Shown: in pieces, positions 17,725-25,792 of the stretch
Layout of the letters: each line of letters starts with the position of its first letter
Position numbering within the stretch: the first letter of the stretch is position 1
Assembly (NCBI GenBank): GCA_947498845.1
Contig: CANMLX010000006.1
Coordinates: forward strand, 1 to 64,000
Reading direction: 5' to 3'
DNA: 64,000 nucleotides
From: an uncultured Flavobacteriaceae bacterium
GTDB taxonomy: Bacteria; Bacteroidota; Bacteroidia; Flavobacteriales; Flavobacteriaceae
Position numbers and translations under genes: made by a program
The notes under the pieces: generated by a model
What the model saw: only the letters and a program-made list of their open reading frames with translations
The model's database searches: none
What the model was told of the DNA's origin: nothing

Positions 17725-19170
17725 TTAAATAATTTTAAAACGATTAGAAAATTTTATCAAAATCAATAGCATTACAACTAACCAAATATTAAGCGATAGC
17801 AGAGCAAGTATTTGATTTCGTAACGTTTTAGATAGTGAAACAAATTCATAGCTGAATTTTGGTATAGCTTTCCAATAATCTTTTTTCACAACATGTACCT
17901 TACCCCCACTACTCTTGGCTTTATTACTAATAAATTTCATTTGTAGATCATTCATGTACTGAGATTGCATGTACCTGTATTTTTCTGTTTGAATTAAAAA
18001 ATTCTCGTAAGTATTAAAATCTGTTCCAGATAAGCTAATAGACAAGTTCTTAATAGCTAAATATGGATTAATTAATACCAAACCATTAGTAATACTATTT
18101 TGTTTTTTATACGTTTTAATGAGCTTTTTATGATGATCACTATAGGTTTTTGCGGTTTGCGCTTCGCCTTTACTCATAAGAAACCCCCCATAATTAAATG
18201 GTAGGTCTTTGGTATCACTCACATTGTTGGCATTTAAAACAGAGTCTCTTAATTTATTAAAACGCGGATCGTTAGGGTCGTGGCTATCGCCTTGTTTTAA
18301 AATATCATTTTCAATGGCTGCTTTAAATTCAATTATAGATACATTAGGATAAACCGCATTACCTAGGACTTGTGCCGTTTTAGGAATTATAATAAAGAAC
18401 AACAACCAGCTCCCTAATAAGGTCAATAAGGCTTTATTAGAGTTTGTACTTTTTCCCGAAACGATTACTGTGATACAGCATAAAATTAAAAAGAATACAA
18501 CATAATTAATAGCGATTAAAAACGTTCTAATTGCAATCTTAGAATTAACTGCATACATATCTATTAATGAAATACTCCAAAGTGCTATTAATGCAGGGAC
18601 AAAAAACAAGGTTGCTATTAAAAATAAACCTAAAACTTTTCCTAAAAGTACCTCTTTTATTGAGATACCTTGCATGTAAATAACTTTAAGGGTACCATTC
18701 TCTTTTTCAAAAGTCATGGAAGCATACCCTATAAAGAAAATGATAAGCGGTAAAATAAGCTGTAATAACAAGGCTATACTTAAATCGCCGAAACGCATTA
18801 AACCTGTAGATAAACTAGCTTGAGAAAAATTAGCCGTATGTTGTTTATGTGCTTCTAAAAAAATAGCATTACCTGTGTAACTCTCAATGCCAGAGTCAAA
18901 AATACTAAGTGGATGTTGTAATCTAAAAACAAACGACCCAAAATGCGCCATTCTATGAGGGTGTTTATCGGGATTGTTTTCCCAACTTTGTCGTTCTTTT
19001 CCCTGATGATGCTCGACTACATGATGATGCGCTTCAAAAGTACGCCAACCATTTATAGTGACATAGGTTAATACAACTAAAAATAAGGTTAGCAGCACAA
19101 AAAGACCTTTATTAAAAAAGGTCTTTTTGAAAAACTGTTTGCCTATTAAAATAACGAGAGCAGCTCTCAT
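17725..19170 (-). CDS. ABC-2-type permease, DUF3526 family, histidine-rich loop
   Basis: A 481-residue permease of DUF3526 type. Just after the first TM helix (about 20-37) comes a histidine-rich periplasmic segment: EAHHHVVEHHQ, then DKHPHRMAHFGSF. The PH-x-x-AH-x-G pattern and the later LEAH are common in the family; the leading HHHVVEHH looks like an addition. Several TM helices follow (about 130-280), with a soluble domain and a final helix. Metal binding in the loop is inferred and fits the metal-responsive promoter of the operon. It starts 5 bp after the TonB receptor gene. Confidence 0.85.
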   Translation of the reverse strand: MRAALVILIGKQFFKKTFFNKGLFVLLTLFLVVLTYVTINGWRTFEAHHHVVEHHQGKERQSWENNPDKHPHRMAHFGSFVFRLQHPLSIFDSGIESYTGNAIFLEAHKQHTANFSQASLSTGLMRFGDLSIALLLQLILPLIIFFIGYASMTFEKENGTLKVIYMQGISIKEVLLGKVLGLFLIATLFFVPALIALWSISLIDMYAVNSKIAIRTFLIAINYVVFFLILCCITVIVSGKSTNSNKALLTLLGSWLLFFIIIPKTAQVLGNAVYPNVSIIEFKAAIENDILKQGDSHDPNDPRFNKLRDSVLNANNVSDTKDLPFNYGGFLMSKGEAQTAKTYSDHHKKLIKTYKKQNSITNGLVLINPYLAIKNLSISLSGTDFNTYENFLIQTEKYRYMQSQYMNDLQMKFISNKAKSSGGKVHVVKKDYWKAIPKFSYEFVSLSKTLRNQILALLSLNIWLVVMLLILIKFSNRFKII

Positions 19171-19175
19171 TTCAT

Positions 19176-21671
19176 CTAAAATTTATAGGTCGCATTTAAT
19201 AATACATTTCTAGGAGCTCCTGGTGCTAATCTAGCAGGACTCAAACCACCTAACCAATATGTCTTATCAAATACGTTATTTATTTTGAGCGTTAATTGAA
19301 TTCCTGTATTATCGGGTCTGTAATACACCGCTGCATCAAATACAGTGTATTCGGGTAGTGCTACCCTACTCGAATTAGTACTATACCAAGTGTATCTCTC
19401 GTCTACATATTGCGCACCAAAACCAAGCCCAATACCTTTCAATGTATTGTTCATAAAATTATAACGTCCCCAAAAATTTGCATTATGCTTTGGAGCACCT
19501 CCAATGCGATCTCCAACAAGTTCTTCTACATTATCTTCTACAATTTCTGCGTCTGTAAAACTATAAGATCCTGTGATTTGAAAATTTGGTGTTACATACC
19601 CAGAAACGTCCGTTTCAAAACCTATACTACGCTGTTCTCCTCTTGTTGTTAACTCTTCGGGTGGTCCATAGGAATTTCCTATTAAAATATTTTTTTGATT
19701 AATATCAAAAACAGCAAGGTTGGCAAATATTTTTCCATTTAAAAATTCGCCTTTAACACCTATTTCTTTTAAGCTACTCTCCAAAGGATCGAATCTTCCT
19801 GGTGAAGCCCTCCAGAAAAAACCTTCTGCACTTGGTGATAAAGATACTGTATTTGTGTGTGGTTGGAATCCTTCTAAATATGTAGTGTACGCACTAATAT
19901 TATCTGTTATTTCGTAAGTTACCCCAAGTCTTGGAACAAAAGCACTTGTTTTAAATTCTTCTTCATCACCTTCATAATCAAAAATATCGCTAAACCATTC
20001 GTATCTTAAATTAAATAATACAGAGAATTTATTTATTTTAAATTGATTTTGAATGTAAACACCATCTGAAGACGTTAAATTTGCTGGTATTTCGGTTTGC
20101 GAAATTACATAATCACTGGTATCTCTAATACCGTTAAAAGGATTTGTTAAATCTAAATGCGGTACAGCAGGAACTAATAATCCATCGGCTGTTTGTTGAA
20201 AATCATTTGGATCAGTTGCATTAGCCCCCGAAGGTCTAAATCTTTTGGTAGAACCATCAAGCAGTAAATAATCTCTTGTACTATTTGCACCACCTATATT
20301 TCTTATCCAACGTGACCCATCATAACCTACTAAAACTTTATTAGTGAAACTACTATTCTTGATATCATAATTGAAATATGCACTAAAATTATCAGTATTC
20401 CAGGATTGTTGTCTTTCTGCATATCGCATTGCCGAAAGATTAGGGATTATGTCTCCATTAGCATTGTATGCGCCACGGAAAGCATCGGCTCTGTGCTCTT
20501 TTAAATCTTCATCCCAAGTTTGTTTCATGTATTGTGCATTAAACCCAAAGTTTTCTGTAAACTTTTTACTAAAGCTTGCCATAAACATGATTTCTTTAGT
20601 CTTGTAAAAATCGTTGATTGCACCTGGATTTAATGCAATTGATGTACTATTTGGGTCATAGTTAGCATCAACAGCATCAAAAATGGGTTGCCCTCTATCT
20701 AAATTTCCATCTGCATTAGTATAGACCATTTCTACATTAAGTGCTGTAGTTTCATTTGGGATATAACTAAGCGAAGGCGCTATTAAAATGGCATTATTAT
20801 TCACAATATCTCTAAAAGAGTCTGCTTCTTGATAAGCGGCATTAAAACGATACAGTAAGGTTTTAGATTCGTTTAATGGCCCTGTAAAGTCTGTTGTAGC
20901 TCTTAACGTTCCAAAACTACCAGTTGTTAATCCTATGGAGCTTCTTTTTTCTGTAAGTGGCTTTTTAGTCACCATATTTACGGTTCCTCCAGGGTCTGCA
21001 CTAGAAAACGTTACAGATGATGGTCCTTTTATAACCTCCACGCGCTCTAAATGAGAGGTGATTGGTTGCAAAAAATAATACTGGCGTGTACGCATTCCAT
21101 TAACCACTTGTCCATCGTCTGCTTGTGTAATTCCACGTATGTTATAATGATTGTATAGCCCTGTTTGAGATACAGAACTTACTGTTTTTACAGCCTCTGG
21201 TAATTGAAATGCTAAACGATCATCAATTAACTCTTTAGTTACAGTTGAAACAGCTTGAGGCAACTCTTTATTTTTAATCGCTATTTTAGTAGCGGAAAAA
21301 GAATAATCACTGTTATAGTCTTTACGCTTTCTACCTATAACTTCTACAGACTGTAGAGACTCTGCCGATTCGTTTAAAGTAATTGTACCTAAATCGGTAT
21401 CTGCGTTTATCTCTAGTTCTTTTTTATAAGTTTCATACCCTAAATACGAAATTCTCAAGGTATAGTTACCGTTTTCACTAACCTGAATTATAAAATTCCC
21501 TTCAAAGTCTGAAGTACTTCCTTGTTTGGTATTTGTATTTTGAAGTATTATGTTAGCGCCAGGTATAGAAACGCTTGCTGCGTCAACAACCTTACCGCTA
21601 ATTTTAGATTGTGAAAAGCTAAATTGTATTGCTAAAATGAGTAGAATAAAGCCTACTTTTTTAATGTTCAT
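19176..21671 (-). CDS. TonB-dependent outer-membrane receptor (siderophore-receptor type)
   Basis: An 831-residue receptor: signal peptide (1-20), a CarboxypepD_reg-like beta-sandwich (about 22-105, typical of Bacteroidota), plug domain (about 130-240, with HYNIRGITQADDGQVVNGMR and DPGGTVNMVTKKP), and a 22-strand barrel ending in an aromatic residue (TYKF). The plug matches ferric-siderophore receptors. Its operon has paired operators shared with a Fur/Zur-type gene, so the ligand may be a zinc or other metal complex; this is inferred. It follows the ABC ATPase gene by 23 bp. Confidence 0.92.
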   Translation of the reverse strand: MNIKKVGFILLILAIQFSFSQSKISGKVVDAASVSIPGANIILQNTNTKQGSTSDFEGNFIIQVSENGNYTLRISYLGYETYKKELEINADTDLGTITLNESAESLQSVEVIGRKRKDYNSDYSFSATKIAIKNKELPQAVSTVTKELIDDRLAFQLPEAVKTVSSVSQTGLYNHYNIRGITQADDGQVVNGMRTRQYYFLQPITSHLERVEVIKGPSSVTFSSADPGGTVNMVTKKPLTEKRSSIGLTTGSFGTLRATTDFTGPLNESKTLLYRFNAAYQEADSFRDIVNNNAILIAPSLSYIPNETTALNVEMVYTNADGNLDRGQPIFDAVDANYDPNSTSIALNPGAINDFYKTKEIMFMASFSKKFTENFGFNAQYMKQTWDEDLKEHRADAFRGAYNANGDIIPNLSAMRYAERQQSWNTDNFSAYFNYDIKNSSFTNKVLVGYDGSRWIRNIGGANSTRDYLLLDGSTKRFRPSGANATDPNDFQQTADGLLVPAVPHLDLTNPFNGIRDTSDYVISQTEIPANLTSSDGVYIQNQFKINKFSVLFNLRYEWFSDIFDYEGDEEEFKTSAFVPRLGVTYEITDNISAYTTYLEGFQPHTNTVSLSPSAEGFFWRASPGRFDPLESSLKEIGVKGEFLNGKIFANLAVFDINQKNILIGNSYGPPEELTTRGEQRSIGFETDVSGYVTPNFQITGSYSFTDAEIVEDNVEELVGDRIGGAPKHNANFWGRYNFMNNTLKGIGLGFGAQYVDERYTWYSTNSSRVALPEYTVFDAAVYYRPDNTGIQLTLKINNVFDKTYWLGGLSPARLAPGAPRNVLLNATYKF

Positions 21672-21694
21672 TTCTGGTAATTGTTTATAGTTAA

Positions 21695-22387
21695 TTAAAT
21701 TGTTTTAATGTATAAGTCTTGTAGTTCCTGTGCTGAAATATGAGAGGTTTCTGCCGTATGAATAAGCGCTCCTTCTTTCATAATGCCTATTTTAGACCCT
21801 ATATTAACGGCATTAAAAATATCGTGAGTCGCCATTAAAATCCCCACACCTTTTAGCGATAAGGCTTTGCATGTTTTAGCAAACTCAACTGAAGCTTTGG
21901 GATCTAAACCAGACGTAGGTTCGTCCATAAGAATATAAGAGGCATTTTTAGCCAATGCTATAGCAATGCCTACCTTTTGTCGCATGCCTTTAGAATAGGT
22001 TGACAATCTTTTTTGATACGCCTCTTCCTGTAGATTAGCCTGTTTTAAAAATGCATTTAATGCCTTATTAGAATAACTAAAGCCTGCTAATTTGCTAAAA
22101 AAATCTAGATTTTCTATACCCGAAAGATTACTGTATAGCTGAACAATCTCTGGAATATAAGCAATGGCTTTTCTTATAGATTTGTCTTTAATTACAGAAA
22201 TATTATCTATCAAAGCCTCTCCCGAAGTTGGTTCTAACAAACCAAGAAAAATATTAATTGTTGTTGTTTTTCCAGCACCATTTTGCCCTAGTAAGCAAAA
22301 CACCTCACCTGGTGCGACCGAAAAACTTAAATCTTTAAGCGCTTGTGTATCACCATAACGCATGCAAAGCGTATTTGCCTGTAACAT
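21695..22387 (-). CDS. ABC transporter ATP-binding protein for the DUF3526 permeases
   Basis: A 230-residue ABC ATPase with Walker A GQNGAGKTT (34-42), signature STYSKGMRQK, Walker B YILMDEPTSGLD and switch His in MATHD. It is closest in pattern to NosF/CcmA-type ATPases of ABC-2 systems. It is the first gene of the operon that continues with the TonB receptor and both permeases. Its promoter and paired palindromic operators lie at 22419-22473. Confidence 0.9.
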   Translation of the reverse strand: MLQANTLCMRYGDTQALKDLSFSVAPGEVFCLLGQNGAGKTTTINIFLGLLEPTSGEALIDNISVIKDKSIRKAIAYIPEIVQLYSNLSGIENLDFFSKLAGFSYSNKALNAFLKQANLQEEAYQKRLSTYSKGMRQKVGIAIALAKNASYILMDEPTSGLDPKASVEFAKTCKALSLKGVGILMATHDIFNAVNIGSKIGIMKEGALIHTAETSHISAQELQDLYIKTI

Positions 22388-22418
22388 AATACTAATTCTT
22401 TAATTTGAAATTTTTAAC

Positions 22419-22473
22419 GCAACTAAGTTGCAATATTAAATTAGATTATGTTAAAACGCAACTAAGTTGCGTT
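22419..22473 (-). promoter_or_regulatory. Promoter with two palindromic metalloregulator operators (ABC/TonB operon)
   Basis: Two copies of GCAACTAAGTTGC occur, at 22419-22431 and 22458-22470; the second extends to 8-bp arms, 22455-22473. Centres are 39 bp apart. On the minus strand TTG (22459-22461) inside the upstream palindrome, a 20-bp spacer and TAATATTG (22431-22438) touching the downstream palindrome form a promoter. Repressor binding would cover both promoter elements. The upstream site overlaps the stop codon of the COG0523 gene. Confidence 0.75.
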
Positions 22474-23376
22474 AAAATTTGATTTAAGATTTGTTAGAAT
22501 GGCATTTTCTAAAACTAAAGGGTCACTACCTGGTCCAATAGTTAGAAGTTTAGCACCAGTTACAGGAATACCATTAAAAGGTCTAATAAAGATTTCTCCG
22601 TCTGGTTTACGTTCAAAATAAGTGTAAGCTATATCTTTACCAATTCTAGTACAGCCTTTTACGCGAAGGATGCTTTTAGGGAGCGCATTACATATACCAT
22701 AAATAGATTTTGTGTTGGGTAAATTAGGCAAATCTACAGAACAAGACCCCCAATGCGCCTTTGCGTGATCAAACTTCTGTGCCGTATTATTTGATGGTAA
22801 TAATTGAGGAAGCAATGCAACATCAATAGCATCCATAGCTATAATTTGAGCTGTCGCATTTAATAGCTTTAGCTCATTAATAACTTTTGTTTTTATTTTG
22901 GGCGAAATGGTATCGAGATGTGTTAACACCAAAAGAGAAGATACTTGAATTTGATTGGCCTCAAGTTCATTATGCTCACCGCGTTTCTGCCAGTTCTTTA
23001 CATCTACTACAGATATTTGAATAGGCGGCAAAAATCGATCGTTAATGCCTACGCCCAGAAACTCCATTAAAGAACAGGCATCGGATGTCCCATTAGCTTC
23101 AATGAGCGTAATACCGTTTTCTCGCTCTGGTATTCTATTGACTAAATTTCTAAGTTCCACAATACCACTACAGCAAATACAACTACCACTAAGCGCTTTA
23201 ATAGATTTAGACGCCATTTGCTTAGTAAATTGTTGGGCATCCATATAAGCATTTTCATAATCATTAAGTATAACGAAAGGATCCCAACCTTTGTCAATAA
23301 AATTGTTTATTAAATGCTTTAATAAGGTTGTTTTTCCTGCTCCTAAAAAGCCTACTACTGTAATAATTGCCTCCAT
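22462..23376 (-). CDS. COG0523 (CobW/ZagA-like) G3E GTPase, putative metallochaperone
   Basis: A 304-residue G3E GTPase: Walker A GFLGAGKTT (9-17), the COG0523 metal motif CICC (66-69), EANGTSD in place of the usual E-(T/S)-(T/S)-G, and LTHLD in place of the NKxD guanine motif. A CobW C-terminal-like domain follows (about 205-300). Zinc-linked members of this family deliver metal to client enzymes during zinc shortage, and the B. subtilis member ZagA supports FolE. Here folE is in the same operon. The gene is last in the merC operon, 11 bp after mogA. The altered G4 motif may change nucleotide preference. Confidence 0.88.
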   Translation of the reverse strand: MEAIITVVGFLGAGKTTLLKHLINNFIDKGWDPFVILNDYENAYMDAQQFTKQMASKSIKALSGSCICCSGIVELRNLVNRIPERENGITLIEANGTSDACSLMEFLGVGINDRFLPPIQISVVDVKNWQKRGEHNELEANQIQVSSLLVLTHLDTISPKIKTKVINELKLLNATAQIIAMDAIDVALLPQLLPSNNTAQKFDHAKAHWGSCSVDLPNLPNTKSIYGICNALPKSILRVKGCTRIGKDIAYTYFERKPDGEIFIRPFNGIPVTGAKLLTIGPGSDPLVLENAILTNLKSNFNAT

Positions 23377-23387
23377 TTTTTACACTT

Positions 23388-23924
23388 TTAGGTTTTATTT
23401 TTCTTAGGTCTAAAAGGCTTTATAATGTCTTCATTACATTCTAAATAAGGGCCTTCAATAAGATCTATACAATAAGGTACAGCGGGAAAAACAGCATCTA
23501 AACATTCTCGTATAGACTTTGGTTTACCAGGTAGATTAATAATTAAACTATTACCTCTTAGCCCCGCTGTTTGCCTTGAAAGAATTGCTGTAGGCACATA
23601 TTTTAATGATTCGGTTCTCATGAGTTCTCCAAAACCAGGCATCAAACGATCGCATACAGCCTCTGTTGCTTCGGGGGTGACATCCCTTTTTGCAGGTCCT
23701 GTACCTCCAGTAGTCACTACTAAACAACAGTTTTTATGATCCACCATATCTATAATGTTTTTTTCAATAACGCCTTGCTCGTCAGGCACTATTTTATATT
23801 CCTCTTCCCAAGTTGAAATCAAATAATCGTTTAGCGTATCTATAATAGCTTTTCCACTTAGATCTTCATAGATCCCAGCGCTTGCCCTATCACTTACTGT
23901 GATGATTCCTATTTTAATTGCCAT
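23388..23924 (-). CDS. mogA: MogA/MoaB-family molybdopterin adenylyltransferase
   Basis: A 178-residue MoaB/MogA-fold protein with the family motifs ITVSDRASAGIYEDLSG at the N-terminus, VVTTGGTGPAKRDVTPEA in the active site and LPGKPKSIRECLDAV near the C-terminus. MogA activates molybdopterin with AMP before molybdate insertion. It lies in what looks like a zinc-starvation operon, 12 bp after the HMA lipoprotein gene and 11 bp before the COG0523 GTPase. That is an unexpected partner, and a second mogA elsewhere would fit a duplicated, zinc-regulated copy. The symbol is given from family resemblance. Confidence 0.82.
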   Translation of the reverse strand: MAIKIGIITVSDRASAGIYEDLSGKAIIDTLNDYLISTWEEEYKIVPDEQGVIEKNIIDMVDHKNCCLVVTTGGTGPAKRDVTPEATEAVCDRLMPGFGELMRTESLKYVPTAILSRQTAGLRGNSLIINLPGKPKSIRECLDAVFPAVPYCIDLIEGPYLECNEDIIKPFRPKKNKT

Positions 23925-23936
23925 GGTTATTTTTAG

Positions 23937-24245
23937 CTACTTACAAGGTATCTCTTCTGTTAACTTTTCAACAGTTAAATTAAGTATTTCTGGCGTTGTA
24001 GTCTCTGGGGAATATACTATAGATACTTGTTTTGTATTCAAATTTAAAATAGATTGATTGACGCCATTTATATTTTGTAAACCGCCTTCTATTATCTTTT
24101 GACATTTGTTGCACCTTGCTTTTGGTGTATCTATCACCAATACTTCATCCTCTTCTCCTTTTACCAATATGCGTTCTTCTTTTCCTATACGATTACACGA
24201 TACTAACAATAGTATCGATAGTACTATTAAGATTATTTTTTTCAT
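23937..24245 (-). CDS. HMA-domain lipoprotein (heavy-metal-binding)
   Basis: A 102-residue protein with a lipoprotein signal (SILLLVSC, Cys17) and one heavy-metal-associated domain from about 35 to 100. The metal loop is ARCNKCQK, a CxxC pair, and the rest has the alternating beta-alpha pattern (ILNLNTKQVSIVYSPE). It is anchored on the outside of a membrane and probably binds a soft or transition metal. The gene is 23 bp after folE and 12 bp before mogA. No partner P-type ATPase lies in the window. Confidence 0.8.
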   Translation of the reverse strand: MKKIILIVLSILLLVSCNRIGKEERILVKGEEDEVLVIDTPKARCNKCQKIIEGGLQNINGVNQSILNLNTKQVSIVYSPETTTPEILNLTVEKLTEEIPCK

Positions 24246-24268
24246 CTTAAAATATTTTAAAGGCCTTA

Positions 24269-24931
24269 TTATTGTTTGTTAACCACTCTTAAAAATTCAT
24301 CACGATGTTCCTTTTTTTCAAAACACCCACCATACTCAATAGACGTTGTAAAACTATCTTTATCTTTAATACCTCTTGAGGAAACACATAAATGCTTTGC
24401 ACTAATCATAACAATAACATCCTGCGTATCTAAAACCTTCTGTAAATTTTTTAAGATCTGTATGGACAATCGTTCTTGTACTTGAGGACGATGGGCATAA
24501 TAATCCACCAACCTATTTATTTTAGAAAGCCCTATAACTTTATCTTTTGGCACATAAGCTATATGTGCGTGTCCAGTTATGGGTAAAAAGTGGTGCTCGC
24601 AAGAAGAATCTATAGTTATATTCTGCTCAATAAGCATTTTTTTGTAACCATATTTATTCTCAAAAACCGATAATTTTGGTTTGTTATTAGGGTTTAGGCC
24701 ATAGAACAGCTCTTTTACATACATTTTGGCAAATCGGTATGGCGTACCAGACAAACTATCGTCCGATAAGTCGAGACCAAGCTCTTCCATTATTTTCCCA
24801 AAATAATGCTGAATATTTTTTATCTTCTCATCATCCGATTTATCGAATGCATTGGGAAGCATTGGCGTTTCAACAGATGTTGAAATATGATTATCACCTA
24901 TTATATCAATATCTTTTTTATCCATTTGCAC
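24269..24931 (-). CDS. folE: GTP cyclohydrolase I (FolE, zinc-dependent type)
   Basis: A 220-residue type I GTP cyclohydrolase, converting GTP to dihydroneopterin triphosphate for folate or pterin synthesis. Zinc ligands are intact: Cys111 and His114 in SSCEHHFLP and Cys182 in AKHLCVSSRG. It is therefore a zinc-requiring enzyme, not the zinc-independent FolE2. It sits in the same operon as a COG0523 GTPase, consistent with a client fed by a metallochaperone. It overlaps the upstream merC gene by 14 bp. Met3 (24925) is an alternative start. Confidence 0.93.
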   Translation of the reverse strand: MQMDKKDIDIIGDNHISTSVETPMLPNAFDKSDDEKIKNIQHYFGKIMEELGLDLSDDSLSGTPYRFAKMYVKELFYGLNPNNKPKLSVFENKYGYKKMLIEQNITIDSSCEHHFLPITGHAHIAYVPKDKVIGLSKINRLVDYYAHRPQVQERLSIQILKNLQKVLDTQDVIVMISAKHLCVSSRGIKDKDSFTTSIEYGGCFEKKEHRDEFLRVVNKQ

Positions 24932-25319
24932 AGCAATTATCAGATTTACATTGGCAATAATTTAAATTATAAATATGAAGCGCTACGAGTGCTAAAGCTG
25001 GTATATAAGTAAATAACTCAGGCAAATAGATAAACTCAAATTGTTCATTTATAATAGCCAAGAATAAAGTAGTCCAACTCAACCATAACAAAGGTTTCAT
25101 GATTTTTTTTGAAGTTGTTTGAGTAGAACGGTATACAGCAATAAAAGAAATACACAAGAAAACATAATCTAAGCTTTTCCACCATGAAGGTGCAGAAGCG
25201 CAGCCATGTTCAGCACAAGTATGCGCTATAAAAAGTAATGGTGTAGCAAGACAATGAACCAAACATAATGTACTTGCTAGAGCACCAAATGTATCAGGTT
25301 TTTGGGTAATTAATTTCAT
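24918..25319 (-). CDS. MerC-domain membrane protein
   Basis: A 133-residue protein with four TM helices and the MerC metal motif CLVHC in the first helix (residues 19-23), a second pair in HTCAEHGC, and a cysteine-rich C-terminus (CQCKSDNCC). MerC proteins carry mercury in resistance operons, but in Bacteroidota such genes often occur with Fur-family regulators and without other mer genes. As first gene of the operon controlled at 25336-25389, it is more likely a zinc or other metal transporter; this is inferred. Confidence 0.82.
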   Translation of the reverse strand: MKLITQKPDTFGALASTLCLVHCLATPLLFIAHTCAEHGCASAPSWWKSLDYVFLCISFIAVYRSTQTTSKKIMKPLLWLSWTTLFLAIINEQFEFIYLPELFTYIPALALVALHIYNLNYCQCKSDNCCANG

Positions 25320-25335
25320 TAATTTATTTTACAAA

Positions 25336-25397
25336 TGCAACTTGGTTGCAAATATAACTGTTTCATTTGTTATTGCAACATAGTTGTGATAAATTTG
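25336..25397. promoter_or_regulatory. Divergent promoters with two metalloregulator operators (merC operon / zur)
   Basis: Palindrome 1 is TGCAACTTGGTTGCA (25336-25350); palindrome 2 is TTGCAACATAGTTGTGA (25373-25389, imperfect); centres are 38 bp apart. Minus strand (merC): TTG 25376-25378 inside palindrome 2, 19-bp spacer, TATATTTG 25349-25356 overlapping palindrome 1. Plus strand (zur): TTTG 25366-25369, 20-bp spacer filled by palindrome 2, TAAATTTG 25390-25397. Both directions should be repressed together. The layout mirrors 22419-22473. Confidence 0.8.
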
Positions 25398-25401
25398 CCT
25401 T

Positions 25402-25779
25402 ATGGGAGTTACAAGACAAACAAAGCATCTAAAAATTTTACTGGATACTTTCAACGAAAAGAAGAGAGCACTTTCTGTAGCAGAATTGGTTAAACTATTA
25501 GAGTCTAAAATGAATAAAACCACCGTTTATCGTATTTTAGATAAGCTAATGGACGACGGTATTCTACACTCTTTTATTGGTAAAGGCGGTCTTAAATGGT
25601 ATGCCATGTGCAATGACTGTTCTCGTGATACTCATAATGATGTGCATCCTCATTTTCAATGTAAATCCTGTGGTGAGGTAGCTTGCTTACCTGTAACATT
25701 TACAATTCCTGATATTAAAGGCTATAAGATTGATTCTGCCAGTTTATTAATGGTTGGTGAGTGTGGTAATTGTGCTTAA
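25402..25779 (+). CDS. zur: Fur-family metalloregulator, probably Zur
   Basis: A 125-residue Fur-family repressor: winged helix with recognition segment NKTTVYRILDKLMDDG (38-53), regulatory metal residues around HNDVHPH (78-84), and the structural Cys4 zinc site Cys87/Cys90 and Cys121/Cys124. Assignment as Zur rather than Fur comes from its neighbours (COG0523 GTPase, folE, MerC), not from a decisive residue. The predicted -7 element ends 4 bp before the ATG, so the mRNA would be leaderless or nearly so. Its promoter spacer holds an operator, so autoregulation is likely. Confidence 0.82.
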   Translation: MGVTRQTKHLKILLDTFNEKKRALSVAELVKLLESKMNKTTVYRILDKLMDDGILHSFIGKGGLKWYAMCNDCSRDTHNDVHPHFQCKSCGEVACLPVTFTIPDIKGYKIDSASLLMVGECGNCA

Positions 25780-25792
25780 AATTATTAATTTT

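Noticed and set aside
23925..24268. Molybdenum-cofactor or other riboswitch before mogA
   Set aside because: Gaps within the operon are only 12-23 bp, too short for a riboswitch, and no fold was seen.
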